Positions 15,111-24,419 are shown, counted from the stretch's first letter. The stretch: 64,000 nt of DNA from Gammaproteobacteria bacterium (GCA_022826885.1 JAJDUB010000002.1:62001-126000), one strand, 5' to 3'. The notes: generated by a model from the letters alone, not told the origin. Translations and numbers: made by a program.

Positions 15111-16011
15111 CAGGCTCGCATTCATCCTGTTGCTGTTCTGGACCGGAGTGGTCCCGGCGGCAGATCCCGGCTGCCGCCCTCTACAGATCAGTGAAACTCC
15201 CTATTCCGGCCCCGATGAGTACGGGCAGGGCCTGTTATGGCAGGTAACTCAACAAGACGCCCCGCCGAGCTACCTGTTCGGCACCATCCACGTTGCCGAG
15301 CGCCACGTCAGCGCGCAACTGGACAAGGTCAGGGACGTCCTGGCCGGCAGCGAGATTTTCGTCATGGAAGCGATATTTGACCCGGACGGCATCGAATCAC
15401 TGCGCGGAATGATGTTCTTCACCGACGGCACGCGGCTGCAGGACGTCATTCCTGCCGGCCTGTTTGCCGAGACGCTGGCGATACTGGGCGCCTATCACGT
15501 CACGGAGACCGACCTGGCTGCCATGAAACCCTGGGCTGCCTACCTGACCATGAGTTATCCCGCCGACATGGGCGTCATCCTGGACCAGCGCCTGCTGCAC
15601 CTGGCGCTGGAAGCGGGACTCGATACCATGGGCCTTGAATCCGTGGTAGAACAGGGCGGCCTGTTCAATAGTTTTTCCCTTGACGATCAGGTACGATTGT
15701 TGACGGACGCCGTCTGCCACCGCGGGATACTGGAGGAGGATTTTGCGAAAATGATCTCGCTGTACGCAGACGGGGACCTCGCGGGATTGTCTTCCTACGG
15801 GCAGCGTTACTCGTTCGATGACAATACATTGTACGAAACGCTGACGGACAGGCTGCTCACCAGGAGAAACCGCCTGATGACCGAAAGAATGCAGGCGGCG
15901 TTGGAGGCAGGCAGTGCATTTATCGCCGTGGGCGCGTTGCACCTGCCCGGTGAAGAAGGCATCCTGGCTTTGCTTGAACGGCGCGGCTTTGAAATAACCC
16001 GGGTGTTCTGA
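15088..16011 (+). CDS. TraB/GumN family protein, exported
   Basis: A 307-residue protein with an N-terminal signal peptide (VNRLAFILLLFWTGVVPAADP). The TraB/GumN signature follows: SYLFGTIHVAERHV near residue 60, FVMEAIFDP, and a C-terminal AFIAVGALHLPGEEGILALL containing the conserved GxxH motif. Members are thought to be metal-dependent proteases or hydrolases, but function is poorly established. The ATG lies inside the end of nagZ (23-bp overlap), so coupled translation is likely. Confidence 0.85.
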   Translation: MMTASPVNRLAFILLLFWTGVVPAADPGCRPLQISETPYSGPDEYGQGLLWQVTQQDAPPSYLFGTIHVAERHVSAQLDKVRDVLAGSEIFVMEAIFDPDGIESLRGMMFFTDGTRLQDVIPAGLFAETLAILGAYHVTETDLAAMKPWAAYLTMSYPADMGVILDQRLLHLALEAGLDTMGLESVVEQGGLFNSFSLDDQVRLLTDAVCHRGILEEDFAKMISLYADGDLAGLSSYGQRYSFDDNTLYETLTDRLLTRRNRLMTERMQAALEAGSAFIAVGALHLPGEEGILALLERRGFEITRVF

Positions 16012-16033
16012 TGACTGAAACAACGAGGCGGAA

Positions 16034-17134
16034 GTGGAATTAACTCAATACATAAGCGTTGTCTGGAACTATCTCATGCATGAGGCATGGATAGTACAGG
16101 TCTTGATCATCCTCCTGTTAGCCTTGTTCATGAACTGGCTGCAGAAAAGAGCGATGACAAGATTGCTGGTCCGTGTCCGCAAGACCAGGATTCCCTGGGA
16201 CACTGCATTGTTCGAAGCCGTCGGCAAGCCGTTGACCGCACTGATATGGCTTATCGGCATTACCCTGGCTGCCGACATCGTCAAACACGAGTTGGACGCA
16301 GCTATTTTCGAGATCGTGAACCCGATCCGCGAAGTCGGTGTCATCGCGGTCATTGCCTGGTTCCTGGTCAGATTCGTCAACCGTGCCGAAATACACTATC
16401 TCAAGTCACGAGAGGATGCCGGCGCGCCGATTGACCGCACTACGGCCGATGCCGTCGCCAAGTTAGTGCGCATAGTAATTTTTGTCATTGCATTCCTGAT
16501 CCTGTTGCAGACCCTGGGTTTCAGCGTGGCCGGGGTACTGGCCTTCGGCGGCGTAGGCGGTATCGTGGTCGGGTTCGCAGCCAGGGATTTACTGGCCAAC
16601 TTTTTCGGCGGCCTGATGATCTACCTGGACCGGCCCTTCGAAGTAGGCGACTGGATCCGTTCCCCCGACAAGGAGATAGAAGGCACCGTGGAGAACATCG
16701 GCTGGAGACTGACGCGGATACGCACCTTCGATAAAAGGCCGTTATACGTTCCCAACTCCGTGTTTGCCACTATCGCCGTGGAGAACCCGCAACGGATGAC
16801 CAACCGGCGCATCTATGAAACCATCGGCATTCGTTATGAAGACGCCGGCAAGATGGCCGCAATCACCCATGACGTGAAGCAGATGCTGCGCGAGCATCCC
16901 GAGATTGATACGAAGCAGACCATGATAGTCAATTTCGTCAAGTTCGCCCCCTCGTCGCTGGATTTTTTCGTGTATACGTTTACCCGGACCACCCAGTGGA
17001 TCAGGTTCCATGAGATCAAGGAAGACGTGATGCTGAAGATCCTGGAGATTATCGAGCGCCACGGCGCCGAGAGCGCGTTCCCGACTTCGACAATTCACAT
17101 AGCCCCCGGGCAGGCCGGCATGCCGGAGGGCTGA
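16034..17134 (+). CDS. MscS-family mechanosensitive channel
   Basis: A 366-residue membrane protein. Several N-terminal TM helices (VQVLIILLLALFMNWL, LTALIWLIGITLAADIV, VGVIAVIAWFLVRFV, VRIVIFVIAFLILL) lead to the pore helix FGGVGGIVVGFAARDLLANFFGG. The beta domain DRPFEVGDWIRSPDKEIEGTVENIGWRLTRIRTFD follows, all diagnostic of MscS. It likely releases solutes on hypo-osmotic shock. The GTG start at 16034 has GAGGCGGAA upstream; an ATG at 16076 is an alternative. Which MscS subtype cannot be told. Confidence 0.92.
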   Translation: MELTQYISVVWNYLMHEAWIVQVLIILLLALFMNWLQKRAMTRLLVRVRKTRIPWDTALFEAVGKPLTALIWLIGITLAADIVKHELDAAIFEIVNPIREVGVIAVIAWFLVRFVNRAEIHYLKSREDAGAPIDRTTADAVAKLVRIVIFVIAFLILLQTLGFSVAGVLAFGGVGGIVVGFAARDLLANFFGGLMIYLDRPFEVGDWIRSPDKEIEGTVENIGWRLTRIRTFDKRPLYVPNSVFATIAVENPQRMTNRRIYETIGIRYEDAGKMAAITHDVKQMLREHPEIDTKQTMIVNFVKFAPSSLDFFVYTFTRTTQWIRFHEIKEDVMLKILEIIERHGAESAFPTSTIHIAPGQAGMPEG

Positions 17135-17145
17135 GCCGGGTACTC

Positions 17146-17973
17146 ATGTTGCTTGAGTTCACAAAAATGCACGGCCTGGGCAATGACTTTGTAGTCGTCA
17201 ACGCCCTGGAACAGGCCGTTGAACTGGACCGGGAACAGGTAAAGAGGATTGCCCACCGCCGCTTCGGTATCGGCTGCGACCAGGTCCTGGTCATCCGCCC
17301 GCGCCGCAACGGCGAGGCGGATTTTCTCTACAGTATTTATAATTCCGACGGCAGTGAGGCGGAACATTGCGGCAACGGTGTACGGTGTGTCGCCATGTAC
17401 CTGCGCAACAACGGCATCACCCCCAAGGATGAACTGGTCATCGAGTCCGTAGCCGGACCGGTAAGGCTTGGTTTTGAGGGTGATCTCGTCAGGGTAAACA
17501 TGGGCCGCCCCGATTTCAGGCCCGAGCGCATACCGCTTGCCGTAACCGGGCAAAGACATCTCTACACTGCCGAAGCGGACGGGACCGACATTGAGTTCGC
17601 AGCCCTGTCCCTGGGCAACCCCCATGCCGTCATAGCAGTCGATGACGTGGACCGCGCCCCCGTAACCGTAATCGGCCCCCGGCTTCAAAGTTCTGACTTG
17701 TTTCCCGACAGTGTAAACGTGGGATTCATGCAGATCCTGGATGGTTCGCATATCAGGCTCCGGGTATACGAACGCGGGGCCGGAGAGACGCTCGCCTGCG
17801 GCACCGGGGCCTGCGCCGCCGTGATCGCGGGAATTAATGTGTATAATCTTGGCAGCGATGTTGAGGTATCACTGCCCGGAGGTTGTTTAAAGGTGTCATG
17901 GGATGGTAACGATGAACCGGTCTGGATGACAGGACCGGGTACAACCGTATACGAGGGAAACATAAACCTATGA
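17146..17973 (+). CDS. dapF: Diaminopimelate epimerase
   Basis: Converts LL- to meso-diaminopimelate for lysine and peptidoglycan synthesis. At 275 residues it is full length. Both catalytic Cys regions are present: NSDGSEAEHCGNGVRC (about residue 74) and GETLACGTGACA (about 222). The N-terminal KMHGLGNDFVVVNAL is a family hallmark. Its stop overlaps the next start by 4 bp (ATGA), and the dapF-DUF484-xerC order is conserved in gammaproteobacteria. Confidence 0.97.
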   Translation: MLLEFTKMHGLGNDFVVVNALEQAVELDREQVKRIAHRRFGIGCDQVLVIRPRRNGEADFLYSIYNSDGSEAEHCGNGVRCVAMYLRNNGITPKDELVIESVAGPVRLGFEGDLVRVNMGRPDFRPERIPLAVTGQRHLYTAEADGTDIEFAALSLGNPHAVIAVDDVDRAPVTVIGPRLQSSDLFPDSVNVGFMQILDGSHIRLRVYERGAGETLACGTGACAAVIAGINVYNLGSDVEVSLPGGCLKVSWDGNDEPVWMTGPGTTVYEGNINL

Positions 17974-18671
17974 AAGTGACAGAAAAAATATCGGATAACT
18001 CTTCGATCAGCGCCGAAGAGGTTGAGATTTACATCAGGAACAACCCGGATTTCTTTCTCACGCGGCAGGAGCTCCTGGCCGATATGGCCATACCTCACGG
18101 CACCGGAGCGGCCGTTTCCCTGGTGGAAAAACAGGTCAAGGTGCTGCGCGAGCAGAACGAACAGGCCCGCAAACGTTTGCATGAATTGATTGAGATTGCC
18201 AAGTTCAATGAGGATCTGGCGCACCGGATGCACCACCTTGTGCTGACCCTCATCGATGCGGACGATCCTGAAGAGATATTCAAAACGCTTTATGAAAACC
18301 TGAAACGTAATTTCAGGGCGGAGCAGGTGGTCATAAGACTGTTTGCCGATCCATCAGGAAACGCAGGCCCTACGCTGGCTGAGTTTGTCGGGAAACAGGC
18401 GGGGGAAGCAGGCTTTTTCGACTCGTTGATTGAAAAGCGGCTGCCTGTCGTAGGCGTGCCGGCCCTGGAACAACAGGCATTTTTATTCGGCCCCGGCGGC
18501 GCCGATATCGCATCCGTGGTGCTGGTCCCGCTGCGCGGCGGCGATTGGGGCGGCGTGCTGGCGATAGGCAGCCGGGACCCGAACCGTTTCCAGAAAGGCA
18601 TGGGCGTAGAGCTGCTGGCGAATTTGGGTGAAGTGCTCAGCTTCATCCTGAAACCCTGGATAGCTACCTGA
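17970..18671 (+). CDS. DUF484 family protein
   Basis: A 233-residue protein with the DUF484 N-terminal helix YIRNNPDFFLTRQELLADM, then a coiled segment (SLVEKQVKVLREQNEQARKRLHELI) and a C-terminal GAF-like region (VPLRGGDWGGVLAIGSRDP). Its role is unknown, but it is consistently encoded between dapF and xerC in gammaproteobacteria, as here, overlapping dapF by 4 bp and lying 10 bp before xerC. Confidence 0.92.
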   Translation: MKVTEKISDNSSISAEEVEIYIRNNPDFFLTRQELLADMAIPHGTGAAVSLVEKQVKVLREQNEQARKRLHELIEIAKFNEDLAHRMHHLVLTLIDADDPEEIFKTLYENLKRNFRAEQVVIRLFADPSGNAGPTLAEFVGKQAGEAGFFDSLIEKRLPVVGVPALEQQAFLFGPGGADIASVVLVPLRGGDWGGVLAIGSRDPNRFQKGMGVELLANLGEVLSFILKPWIAT

Positions 18672-18681
18672 CGCTATTTTC

Positions 18682-19572
18682 GTGAGAGAGTCCGAAATAG
18701 CCAAAATCGATGCGTTCCTGGGAACCCTGCAACACCTCTCGGTCCATACGCGCAAGGCGTACGCCGGCGACCTGGCGTTTTTCCTGGATTACTGCAGGCA
18801 ACTCGAAGTCGGCAAATGGCAGGACGTGGACGGCCGCCAGGTACGCGGGTATATCACGCAAAGACACAGGCAGGGAACGGGCGGCAGGAGTCTGCGGCGC
18901 AACCTGTCCTCCATCAGGGCGTTTTACAGGTACCTGCTGGCAGGGGGAGAGGTAACGAAAAACCCTGCGGAAGGAATTTCGGCGCCGAAGACCGAAAAAC
19001 GCCTGCCGAAAACGCTGGACGTGGACCAGACGTCCCGGCTGGTCGAGATCAAGGGTGACAAGGCGCTCACGCTGCGCGACCGGGCCATACTGGAATTGAT
19101 GTATTCTTCGGGGCTGCGGCTTGCGGAATGTGTCAGCCTGGATATTTACAGCGTAGATATCCGGGACGGCCTGGTAACCGTTACCGGAAAAGGCAACAAA
19201 ACGCGCAAGGTGCCCGTGGGAAATTATGCCCTGGATGCGGTCGGCGCATGGCTGAAGGTCAGGCCGCAACTGGCGGCGCTGGACGAGACCGCCTTGTTTG
19301 TCAGTACCCGCGGCAGGCGCATCAGCGCCCGCTCCGTGCAACAACGCTTGCGTCACTGGGCATTGAAACAGGGCCTGGATACCAACGTGCATCCGCACAT
19401 GCTGCGCCATTCATTCGCCACCCACCTGCTGGAATCCAGCGGTGATCTCAGGGCGGTACAGGAACTGCTGGGGCATGCGGATATCAGCACCACGCAAGTT
19501 TACACCAGCCTGGATTTCCAGCACCTGGCGAGCGTGTACGATCAGACACACCCGCGGGCCAGGAAAAAGTAA
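18682..19572 (+). CDS. xerC: Tyrosine recombinase XerC
   Basis: With XerD it resolves chromosome dimers at dif during division. At 296 residues it has the core-binding domain first (LQHLSVHTRKAYAGDLAFF), then the catalytic domain. Active-site Arg I is in MYSSGLRLAECV, Lys in VTGKGNKTRKVP, HxxR in HPHMLRHSFATHLL, the last His in ELLGHADISTTQ, and the nucleophile Tyr in VYTSLDFQHL. It starts with GTG. Position after DUF484 supports XerC over XerD. It ends 2 bp from the convergent smpB. Confidence 0.95.
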   Translation: MRESEIAKIDAFLGTLQHLSVHTRKAYAGDLAFFLDYCRQLEVGKWQDVDGRQVRGYITQRHRQGTGGRSLRRNLSSIRAFYRYLLAGGEVTKNPAEGISAPKTEKRLPKTLDVDQTSRLVEIKGDKALTLRDRAILELMYSSGLRLAECVSLDIYSVDIRDGLVTVTGKGNKTRKVPVGNYALDAVGAWLKVRPQLAALDETALFVSTRGRRISARSVQQRLRHWALKQGLDTNVHPHMLRHSFATHLLESSGDLRAVQELLGHADISTTQVYTSLDFQHLASVYDQTHPRARKK

Positions 19573-19574
19573 TA

Positions 19575-20048
19575 TCACCGGGCCTTCAGCAAACGCTCCT
19601 TCTGCAGCTGCCAGTCCCGGTCACGCTCAGTACGGCGTTTGTCATGGGTTTTTTTCCCCTTGGCAACACCGATAGCCAGCTTGGCCCGGCTGTTTTTCCA
19701 GTACATGGTCAGCGGTATCACGGTATACCCCTGCCGTTCAACCGCGCTTGTCAGGCGGTTTATCTCGGTCCGGTTCAGCAGTAATTTACGGGTCCTCTGC
19801 GGGTCGGGCCTGACATGTGTGGAGGCCGTCGGCAACGGTGTGATCAGGGCGCCGAACAGGAAGGCCTCCCTGTCTTTAAGCAGGATATAACTCTCGTTGA
19901 TCTGTACTTTTCCGGCGCGCAGGCTTTTGACCTCCCATCCCTCCAGGACCAGGCCGGCCTCGAATTTGTCTTCTATGGAATATTCAAACCGCGCCTTTTT
20001 ATTCCGGGCGATCGTATTTTCCGGAGTTTTGCCTTTCTTCTTCGTCAC
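19575..20048 (-). CDS. smpB: SsrA-binding protein SmpB
   Basis: Binds tmRNA and delivers it to stalled ribosomes in trans-translation. At 157 residues it has canonical features: [42 protein letters not shown], and a basic C-terminal tail [28 protein letters not shown]. It is convergent with xerC and divergent from the sodium symporter. I looked for ssrA beside it and did not see it in this window. Confidence 0.97.
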   Translation of the reverse strand: MTKKKGKTPENTIARNKKARFEYSIEDKFEAGLVLEGWEVKSLRAGKVQINESYILLKDREAFLFGALITPLPTASTHVRPDPQRTRKLLLNRTEINRLTSAVERQGYTVIPLTMYWKNSRAKLAIGVAKGKKTHDKRRTERDRDWQLQKERLLKAR

Positions 20049-20117
20049 CGGTAGTCCTGCGGGAAGTGCTCACCCGAAGTATATCATTCGATGGGTGTCC
20101 CATTTTTGTCCCACCTG

Positions 20118-20167
20118 TTTTTATTGGGTGTCCTGTAATTTATTTTTATTGGGTGTCCTGTAATTTA
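20118..20167 (+). repeat. Perfect 25-bp tandem duplication upstream of smpB and the symporter
   Basis: A 25-bp unit containing TATTGGGTGTCCTGTAATTT occurs twice head to tail (20118-20142 and 20143-20167). Degenerate GGGTGTCCC- and GGGTGCCCC-like units flank it on both sides (20093 and 20171). It lies in the divergent promoter region of smpB and the NSS transporter. Confidence 0.85.
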
Positions 20168-20244
20168 CATGGGTGCCCCATATTTGCCGGCTTGTATAAC
20201 AGGGTGAAATCCCGCAGAATCGAAAAAAAATCAAGAGAGAATAA

Positions 20245-21609
20245 ATGGCTGCCAATCGCACTTCCATACATGGTCAATGGTCGTCAAGATGGATCTTCAT
20301 CCTTGCGGCTACCGGTTCTGCCGTCGGACTGGGTAATATCTGGAGGTTTCCTTATGAGACCGCTGAAAATGGCGGAGGCGCGTTTGTACTCGTCTATCTG
20401 GTTTGTATCGCTCTCGTAGGCTTGCCGGTCCTGATGGCTGAAACCATGATAGGCCGGCGTGGTCGTCAGAGTCCCATCAACAGCATGAAGTCCTTGGCCG
20501 AGGAAGAACAGTGTAGCAGGTACTGGCAGTTGGTGGGCATATTCGGGGTCGCTGCCGGATTTCTGATCCTTACCTTCTACAGCGTAGTCGCCGGTTGGAC
20601 CCTGTCTTATGTATTTCGCGCACTTTCCGGAGTTTTCAGCCATTCCAGTGTTGCGCAGATTCAGAACATGTTTGCCGCGCTCACGTCAGATCCGTTACGG
20701 CTGCTGGCCTGGCACACAATCTTTATGGCCATGACGATTGTCGTCATCGCCAGAGGCGTAAAGGGCGGATTGGAACAGGCAGTACGCTTCCTGATGCCGG
20801 TATTGTTTGCGCTGGTATTGGTCCTGGTCTGTTATTCCCTGACGATGCCTGGTTTGTCCCAGGCCATTGCCTACCTGTTTAAGCCTGATTTCAGTCAAAT
20901 CAACCCGGGTACCATCCTGTCCGGCCTGGGTCATGCATTTTTTACCTTGAGCCTGGGCATGGGCGCCATCATGGCTTACGGCGCTTATCTTCCTGAGCAT
21001 ATCTCCATTCCCCGCGCCAGCTTGACCATAGCAGCGCTGGATACCTGCGTTGCATTGCTGGCCGGTATAGCGATATTCCCCATCATGTTCAGTTACGGAC
21101 TGCAACCTCATGAAGCCGGGGCCGGCCTTATTTTCAAGGTATTGCCGATTGCCTTCGGCAAGATGCCCATGGGGAATATTATCGGCCTGCTGTTCTTCGT
21201 GTTATTGATGTTTGCTGCCTGGACCTCTGCCATTTCACTCATGGAACCGGCAACTGCCTGGCTGGTGGAGCGGAAAGGGTTAACCCGCGTGCGCGCTGCG
21301 GCGTACACAGGCGGTCTGGCCTGGGTTTTGGGCATAGGTTCATTGTTGTCCCTGAATCTCTGGTCCAAAGTCAAGCTGTTCGGGATGACTTTCTTCGGCC
21401 TGGTGGAATACCTGTCAGTCAATATCATGTTGCCTCTCGGCGGCTTGCTGATAGCCGTATTTGCCGGCTGGTTTATGTCCAGGGCGTCCACCTCAGATGA
21501 GTTGAATCTCACCGGATATGGTTACAAGGCATGGAAACTGGGCGTGCGTTTCATTGCGCCGCTGGGAGTGTTGTTGATCATGCTGCATACATTGTTCGGT
21601 ATTTTCTAG
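20245..21609 (+). CDS. Sodium-dependent transporter, NSS/SNF family
   Basis: A 454-residue inner-membrane symporter expected to couple Na+ to uptake of an amino acid or related substrate. The NSS signature is clear: ATGSAVGLGNIWRFPYETAENGGGAFVLVYL in TM1-2, then repeated hydrophobic helices to ~12 TM. The LeuT-like unwound TM1 motif GLGNIWRFPY includes Na-site residues. Substrate cannot be read from sequence. It sits between smpB and rnfH, where gammaproteobacteria often have ratA, which is absent. Confidence 0.92.
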   Translation: MAANRTSIHGQWSSRWIFILAATGSAVGLGNIWRFPYETAENGGGAFVLVYLVCIALVGLPVLMAETMIGRRGRQSPINSMKSLAEEEQCSRYWQLVGIFGVAAGFLILTFYSVVAGWTLSYVFRALSGVFSHSSVAQIQNMFAALTSDPLRLLAWHTIFMAMTIVVIARGVKGGLEQAVRFLMPVLFALVLVLVCYSLTMPGLSQAIAYLFKPDFSQINPGTILSGLGHAFFTLSLGMGAIMAYGAYLPEHISIPRASLTIAALDTCVALLAGIAIFPIMFSYGLQPHEAGAGLIFKVLPIAFGKMPMGNIIGLLFFVLLMFAAWTSAISLMEPATAWLVERKGLTRVRAAAYTGGLAWVLGIGSLLSLNLWSKVKLFGMTFFGLVEYLSVNIMLPLGGLLIAVFAGWFMSRASTSDELNLTGYGYKAWKLGVRFIAPLGVLLIMLHTLFGIF

Positions 21610-21652
21610 TTCCAGGCTGACGAGGGTCAGGTAAACAGGGTGGGGCAGGTAT

Positions 21653-21964
21653 ATGGGCGACACTGATTCATACTCATTGCCCGTGCCGCTGATAGAAGTT
21701 GAGATAGTTTATGGCAAGACCGGGTCGGCGCGGGTAATCAGGCGGGAAGTCCAGGCCAACGCGACCCTGAAGGAAGCTATCGAGCAATCAGGGATACTGG
21801 AAATGTATCCGGAAATCGACCTTGGCAGCAACAAGGTAGGGATATTCGGCAGGAAGAGGGAATTGCACGCCCCCGTGCACGCCGGCGACCGTATAGAGAT
21901 TTATCAACCGTTGAAAGCAGACCCCAAAGAAGCGCGCCGCCGGCGCGCCAAAAAGGCGGACTGA
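21653..21964 (+). CDS. rnfH: RnfH family protein (UPF0125)
   Basis: A 103-residue beta-grasp (ubiquitin-like) protein. Signature residues: IEVEIVYGKTGSARVIRREVQANATLKEAIEQSGI, VGIFGRKRELHAPVHAGDRIEIYQPLKADPKEARRRRA. Function is unknown; the family is named for proximity to rnf genes in some species. It lies in the conserved smpB-rnfH-bamE-fur neighbourhood. Its TGA overlaps the next ATG by 1 bp (TGATG), coupling it to the cobalamin permease gene, an unusual pairing. Confidence 0.93.
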   Translation: MGDTDSYSLPVPLIEVEIVYGKTGSARVIRREVQANATLKEAIEQSGILEMYPEIDLGSNKVGIFGRKRELHAPVHAGDRIEIYQPLKADPKEARRRRAKKAD

Positions 21965-22983
21965 TGGCTTTGCTCAATGTCAACCTGCATTCCACTCCCC
22001 GCTACAGGATAGTATTGCTGTTTGGCGTATTGATCGCCGCCGCCGCCGTCACCGGGCTGGTATCACTGGCCGGCGGCTCCGTGCCGGTGCCGATCCGGGA
22101 AGTCATCGACATCCTTATCGATCGGCCGCCTGGAATCAATTCGCAGATAGTCCTTGACCTGCGTCTGCCCAGGGTTATTTCCGGTTTTGTCGTGGGCGGA
22201 ATGCTGGCGCTGGCCGGCGCGCTGATGCAGGTATTGTTGCGCAACCCGCTGGCGGAGCCTTATATCCTGGGCGTGTCCGGCGGCGCTTCCGTGTTCGCGC
22301 TGCTTGCCATCAGTTTGGGCCTCGCAGGGATATGGCTGACGCTGGGCGCCTGCTTCGGCGCGTTGCTGACCATGTTCATGGTGTTCGTATTCTCAGGTTC
22401 CGGCGCCGGCTGGAACCCGTTGAAAGTGCTCCTGACCGGGGTGGTCATCGCCGCCGGCTGGGGCGCGGTCATCAGTTTTCTGCTGGCCGTCAGCCCGGCC
22501 GCCAAGTTGCATAACATGTTGTTCTGGCTGATGGGCGACCTGAGCTTCAGCCAGCCGGGCGGGAGCTATTACCTGGTATTGATCCTGGCGGTAATCCTGG
22601 CGATGTATTTCTCACGGGCCTTGAACCTGCTGGCGGTCGGCGATCTTCAGGCCGCCGCGCTGGGCGTCTCCGTGAACCGCCTGCGTGTTATGGTTTACTT
22701 CCTGGCCTCGATACTGACGGCAACGGCAGTCATCCAGGCCGGGAGCATAGGTTTTATCGGCCTTATCATCCCCCATGCGGTCAGGTTGCTGATCGGGAAC
22801 GACAATCGGCTGCTGCTGCCGGCTTCCGTGCTGGCAGGCGGCATACTGCTGGTGTTTGCCGATATGCTGGCGCGCACCCTGCTGGCGCCCAGGCAACTGC
22901 CCGTCGGCGTCCTCACCGCGCTCATCGGCGTGCCGGTCTTCCTGTTGCTGCTGCAATCCACCGCAGCAAGGCAGAGGCCATGA
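21964..22983 (+). CDS. btuC: FecCD/BtuC-type ABC permease (cobalamin uptake)
   Basis: A 339-residue inner-membrane permease with about ten TM helices. BtuC/FecCD hallmarks: LRLPRVISGFVVGGMLALAGALMQVLLRNPLAEPYILGVSGGASVFAL near the N-terminus and GSIGFIGLIIPHAVRLLIGNDNRLLLPAS in the ATPase-contacting region. Iron-siderophore permeases look the same, so vitamin B12 specificity is inferred from the downstream B12 genes. It overlaps rnfH by 1 bp and is followed 34 bp later by its ATPase. Confidence 0.88.
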   Translation: MALLNVNLHSTPRYRIVLLFGVLIAAAAVTGLVSLAGGSVPVPIREVIDILIDRPPGINSQIVLDLRLPRVISGFVVGGMLALAGALMQVLLRNPLAEPYILGVSGGASVFALLAISLGLAGIWLTLGACFGALLTMFMVFVFSGSGAGWNPLKVLLTGVVIAAGWGAVISFLLAVSPAAKLHNMLFWLMGDLSFSQPGGSYYLVLILAVILAMYFSRALNLLAVGDLQAAALGVSVNRLRVMVYFLASILTATAVIQAGSIGFIGLIIPHAVRLLIGNDNRLLLPASVLAGGILLVFADMLARTLLAPRQLPVGVLTALIGVPVFLLLLQSTAARQRP

Positions 22984-23017
22984 AGAGACAGACCGTGAAA
23001 ACAACCGGAACGGAGCA

Positions 23018-23785
23018 ATGTTGACGGTAAACGCAGAGGCATTGACCGTAAGTATCGGACAGAAACTCATCTGCCGGGATTTCGACCTGGAAATCAGGGC
23101 AGGGGAGCACTGGGGAATGCTGGGCGGCAACGGGGTCGGGAAAACCACCTTGCTGCATACCCTGGCCGGGTTGAGAAAGCCGGTCAGCGGCAGGATCATG
23201 CTGGACAATTCAGACCTGCAGGATTACCGGCGCCTACACCTGGCCCGGAAGGTGGGTGTCCTGTTTCAGGACAGCCAGGATACCTTCCCGGCCACGGTGA
23301 AGGAAACCGTGCTGACCGGCAGGTTTCCATACCAGTCATTCTGGCCGGGGGGGCAGCGTGAGGACATTACCCTTGCAGATACTGCCCTGGCGCAACTGAA
23401 CCTGGCGCCGATGCAGGACCGGCAGGTGGATACCCTGTCAGGCGGGGAACGGCGACGCCTGGCTATCGCTACCCTGCTGTTGCAGGACCCCGGCCTGTGG
23501 CTGCTGGATGAGCCGACCAACCATCTCGATCTGCATCACCAGATCCAGGTCCTGGACCTGATAAGTCAACGCGTGCGGGACAGGAACGGGGCCTTGTTGA
23601 TGGTGTTGCACGACGTCAACCTGATAAGCCGTTATTGCAGCCACGCAATCCTGATGCCGGGACAGGAACAACTGCTGTGCGGCGAAGTGGCGACGGTCAT
23701 CAACAGGACCAACCTGGAAAACCTCTACCGGCATCCGGTCCACGAAATAACAGGCGCGGGCAGGAAATACTACTTCCCTGCCTGA
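23018..23785 (+). CDS. btuD: ABC transporter ATPase (BtuD/FecE type)
   Basis: A 255-residue ATPase that powers the permease. Walker A is GGNGVGKTT, signature LSGGERRRLAIA, Walker B LWLLDEPTNHLDL, H-loop VLHDVNLI. The true start is the ATG at 23018 with CGGAG before it; the track's start at 22856 runs backwards through btuC. The substrate is probably cobalamin by context (BtuF at 27.6 kb, cob genes between). The periplasmic partner is separated from btuCD by bamE, fur and cobTSU. Confidence 0.9.
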   Translation: MLTVNAEALTVSIGQKLICRDFDLEIRAGEHWGMLGGNGVGKTTLLHTLAGLRKPVSGRIMLDNSDLQDYRRLHLARKVGVLFQDSQDTFPATVKETVLTGRFPYQSFWPGGQREDITLADTALAQLNLAPMQDRQVDTLSGGERRRLAIATLLLQDPGLWLLDEPTNHLDLHHQIQVLDLISQRVRDRNGALLMVLHDVNLISRYCSHAILMPGQEQLLCGEVATVINRTNLENLYRHPVHEITGAGRKYYFPA

Positions 23786-23798
23786 AATATTATTATTT

Positions 23799-23875
23799 AT
23801 CCGCAGATTACGCAGATTAGCGCAGATTATTAAAAAGTTATTTATTATCTGCGTTCATCTGCGTCATCTGCGGAT
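23799..23875. terminator. Long inverted repeat between convergent btuD and bamE
   Basis: Arms built from repeated CGCAGATNA units (ATCCGCAGATTACGCAGAT... and its complement) pair over about 30 bp with few mismatches around an AT-rich loop. Placed between two convergent genes it probably ends transcription from both sides. The unit CGCAGATGA is also a common dispersed repeat. Confidence 0.65.
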
Positions 23876-23891
23876 GAATCATTCAAGGGCC

Positions 23892-24419
23892 TTACAAGCC
23901 TTCATCGACCTGGGTATCGGGTTCGGCAGTATCCTGCTTTCGTTCCTGCTCCGGCGGTTCCTCAGCGGCGCCGTCACCGGTAAACGGCAGTTTGTCAATC
24001 AGTTTGCCGAAAAAGCCGCGTCGCTTGTACTTTCTTAACGGCACGTCAACGATCCTGGTGGGTTTGTTCGTCAACTCTTCCGGCCGTTCCAGCCCCGGCA
24101 CCACGTCGCCGTCGATATAGGCCAGCTTGTCGTCCTCGAAATGCAGGGTGATATGGCGCTGCTTGCGCTGGCGGCCGCCTTTTGAAAAGGTGTAGACATA
24201 ATCCCAGCGGTCGGTATGAAACGGGTCGACCAGCGGCGGCGTCCCCATGATGAACTGCACCTGGTTCTTGTCCATGCCCGGCTTCAGCCGGGCCAGCATT
24301 TCGTTTTCGATGATAGTGCCTTGCTGGATGTCGATTCGATACACGCCAGGCAGTTTATAGGTTCCCTCATGGGTGCAGGCCGTGAGGAAAAAAGCGAGTG
24401 TCAGTAATAAAAATCTCAT
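23892..24419 (-). CDS. bamE: Outer membrane assembly lipoprotein BamE
   Basis: A component of the BAM complex for outer-membrane protein assembly. I start it at 24419 because the protein then opens with a lipoprotein signal (MRFLLLTLAFFLTAC) whose lipobox LTAC ends at Cys17; the track's start adds 48 unlikely residues. SmpA/OmlA signature: QGTIIENEMLARLKPGMDKNQVQFIMGTP and DRWDYVYTFSKGG. The ~60-residue acidic C-terminal extension (EEPPEQERKQDTAEPDTQVDEG) is longer than in E. coli. It is divergent from fur, as is usual. Confidence 0.93.
   Translation of the reverse strand: MRFLLLTLAFFLTACTHEGTYKLPGVYRIDIQQGTIIENEMLARLKPGMDKNQVQFIMGTPPLVDPFHTDRWDYVYTFSKGGRQRKQRHITLHFEDDKLAYIDGDVVPGLERPEELTNKPTRIVDVPLRKYKRRGFFGKLIDKLPFTGDGAAEEPPEQERKQDTAEPDTQVDEGL

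Noticed and set aside
19575-20244. tmRNA (ssrA) next to smpB
   Set aside because: I looked for the tag-coding region and the tRNA-like ends near smpB and found neither.
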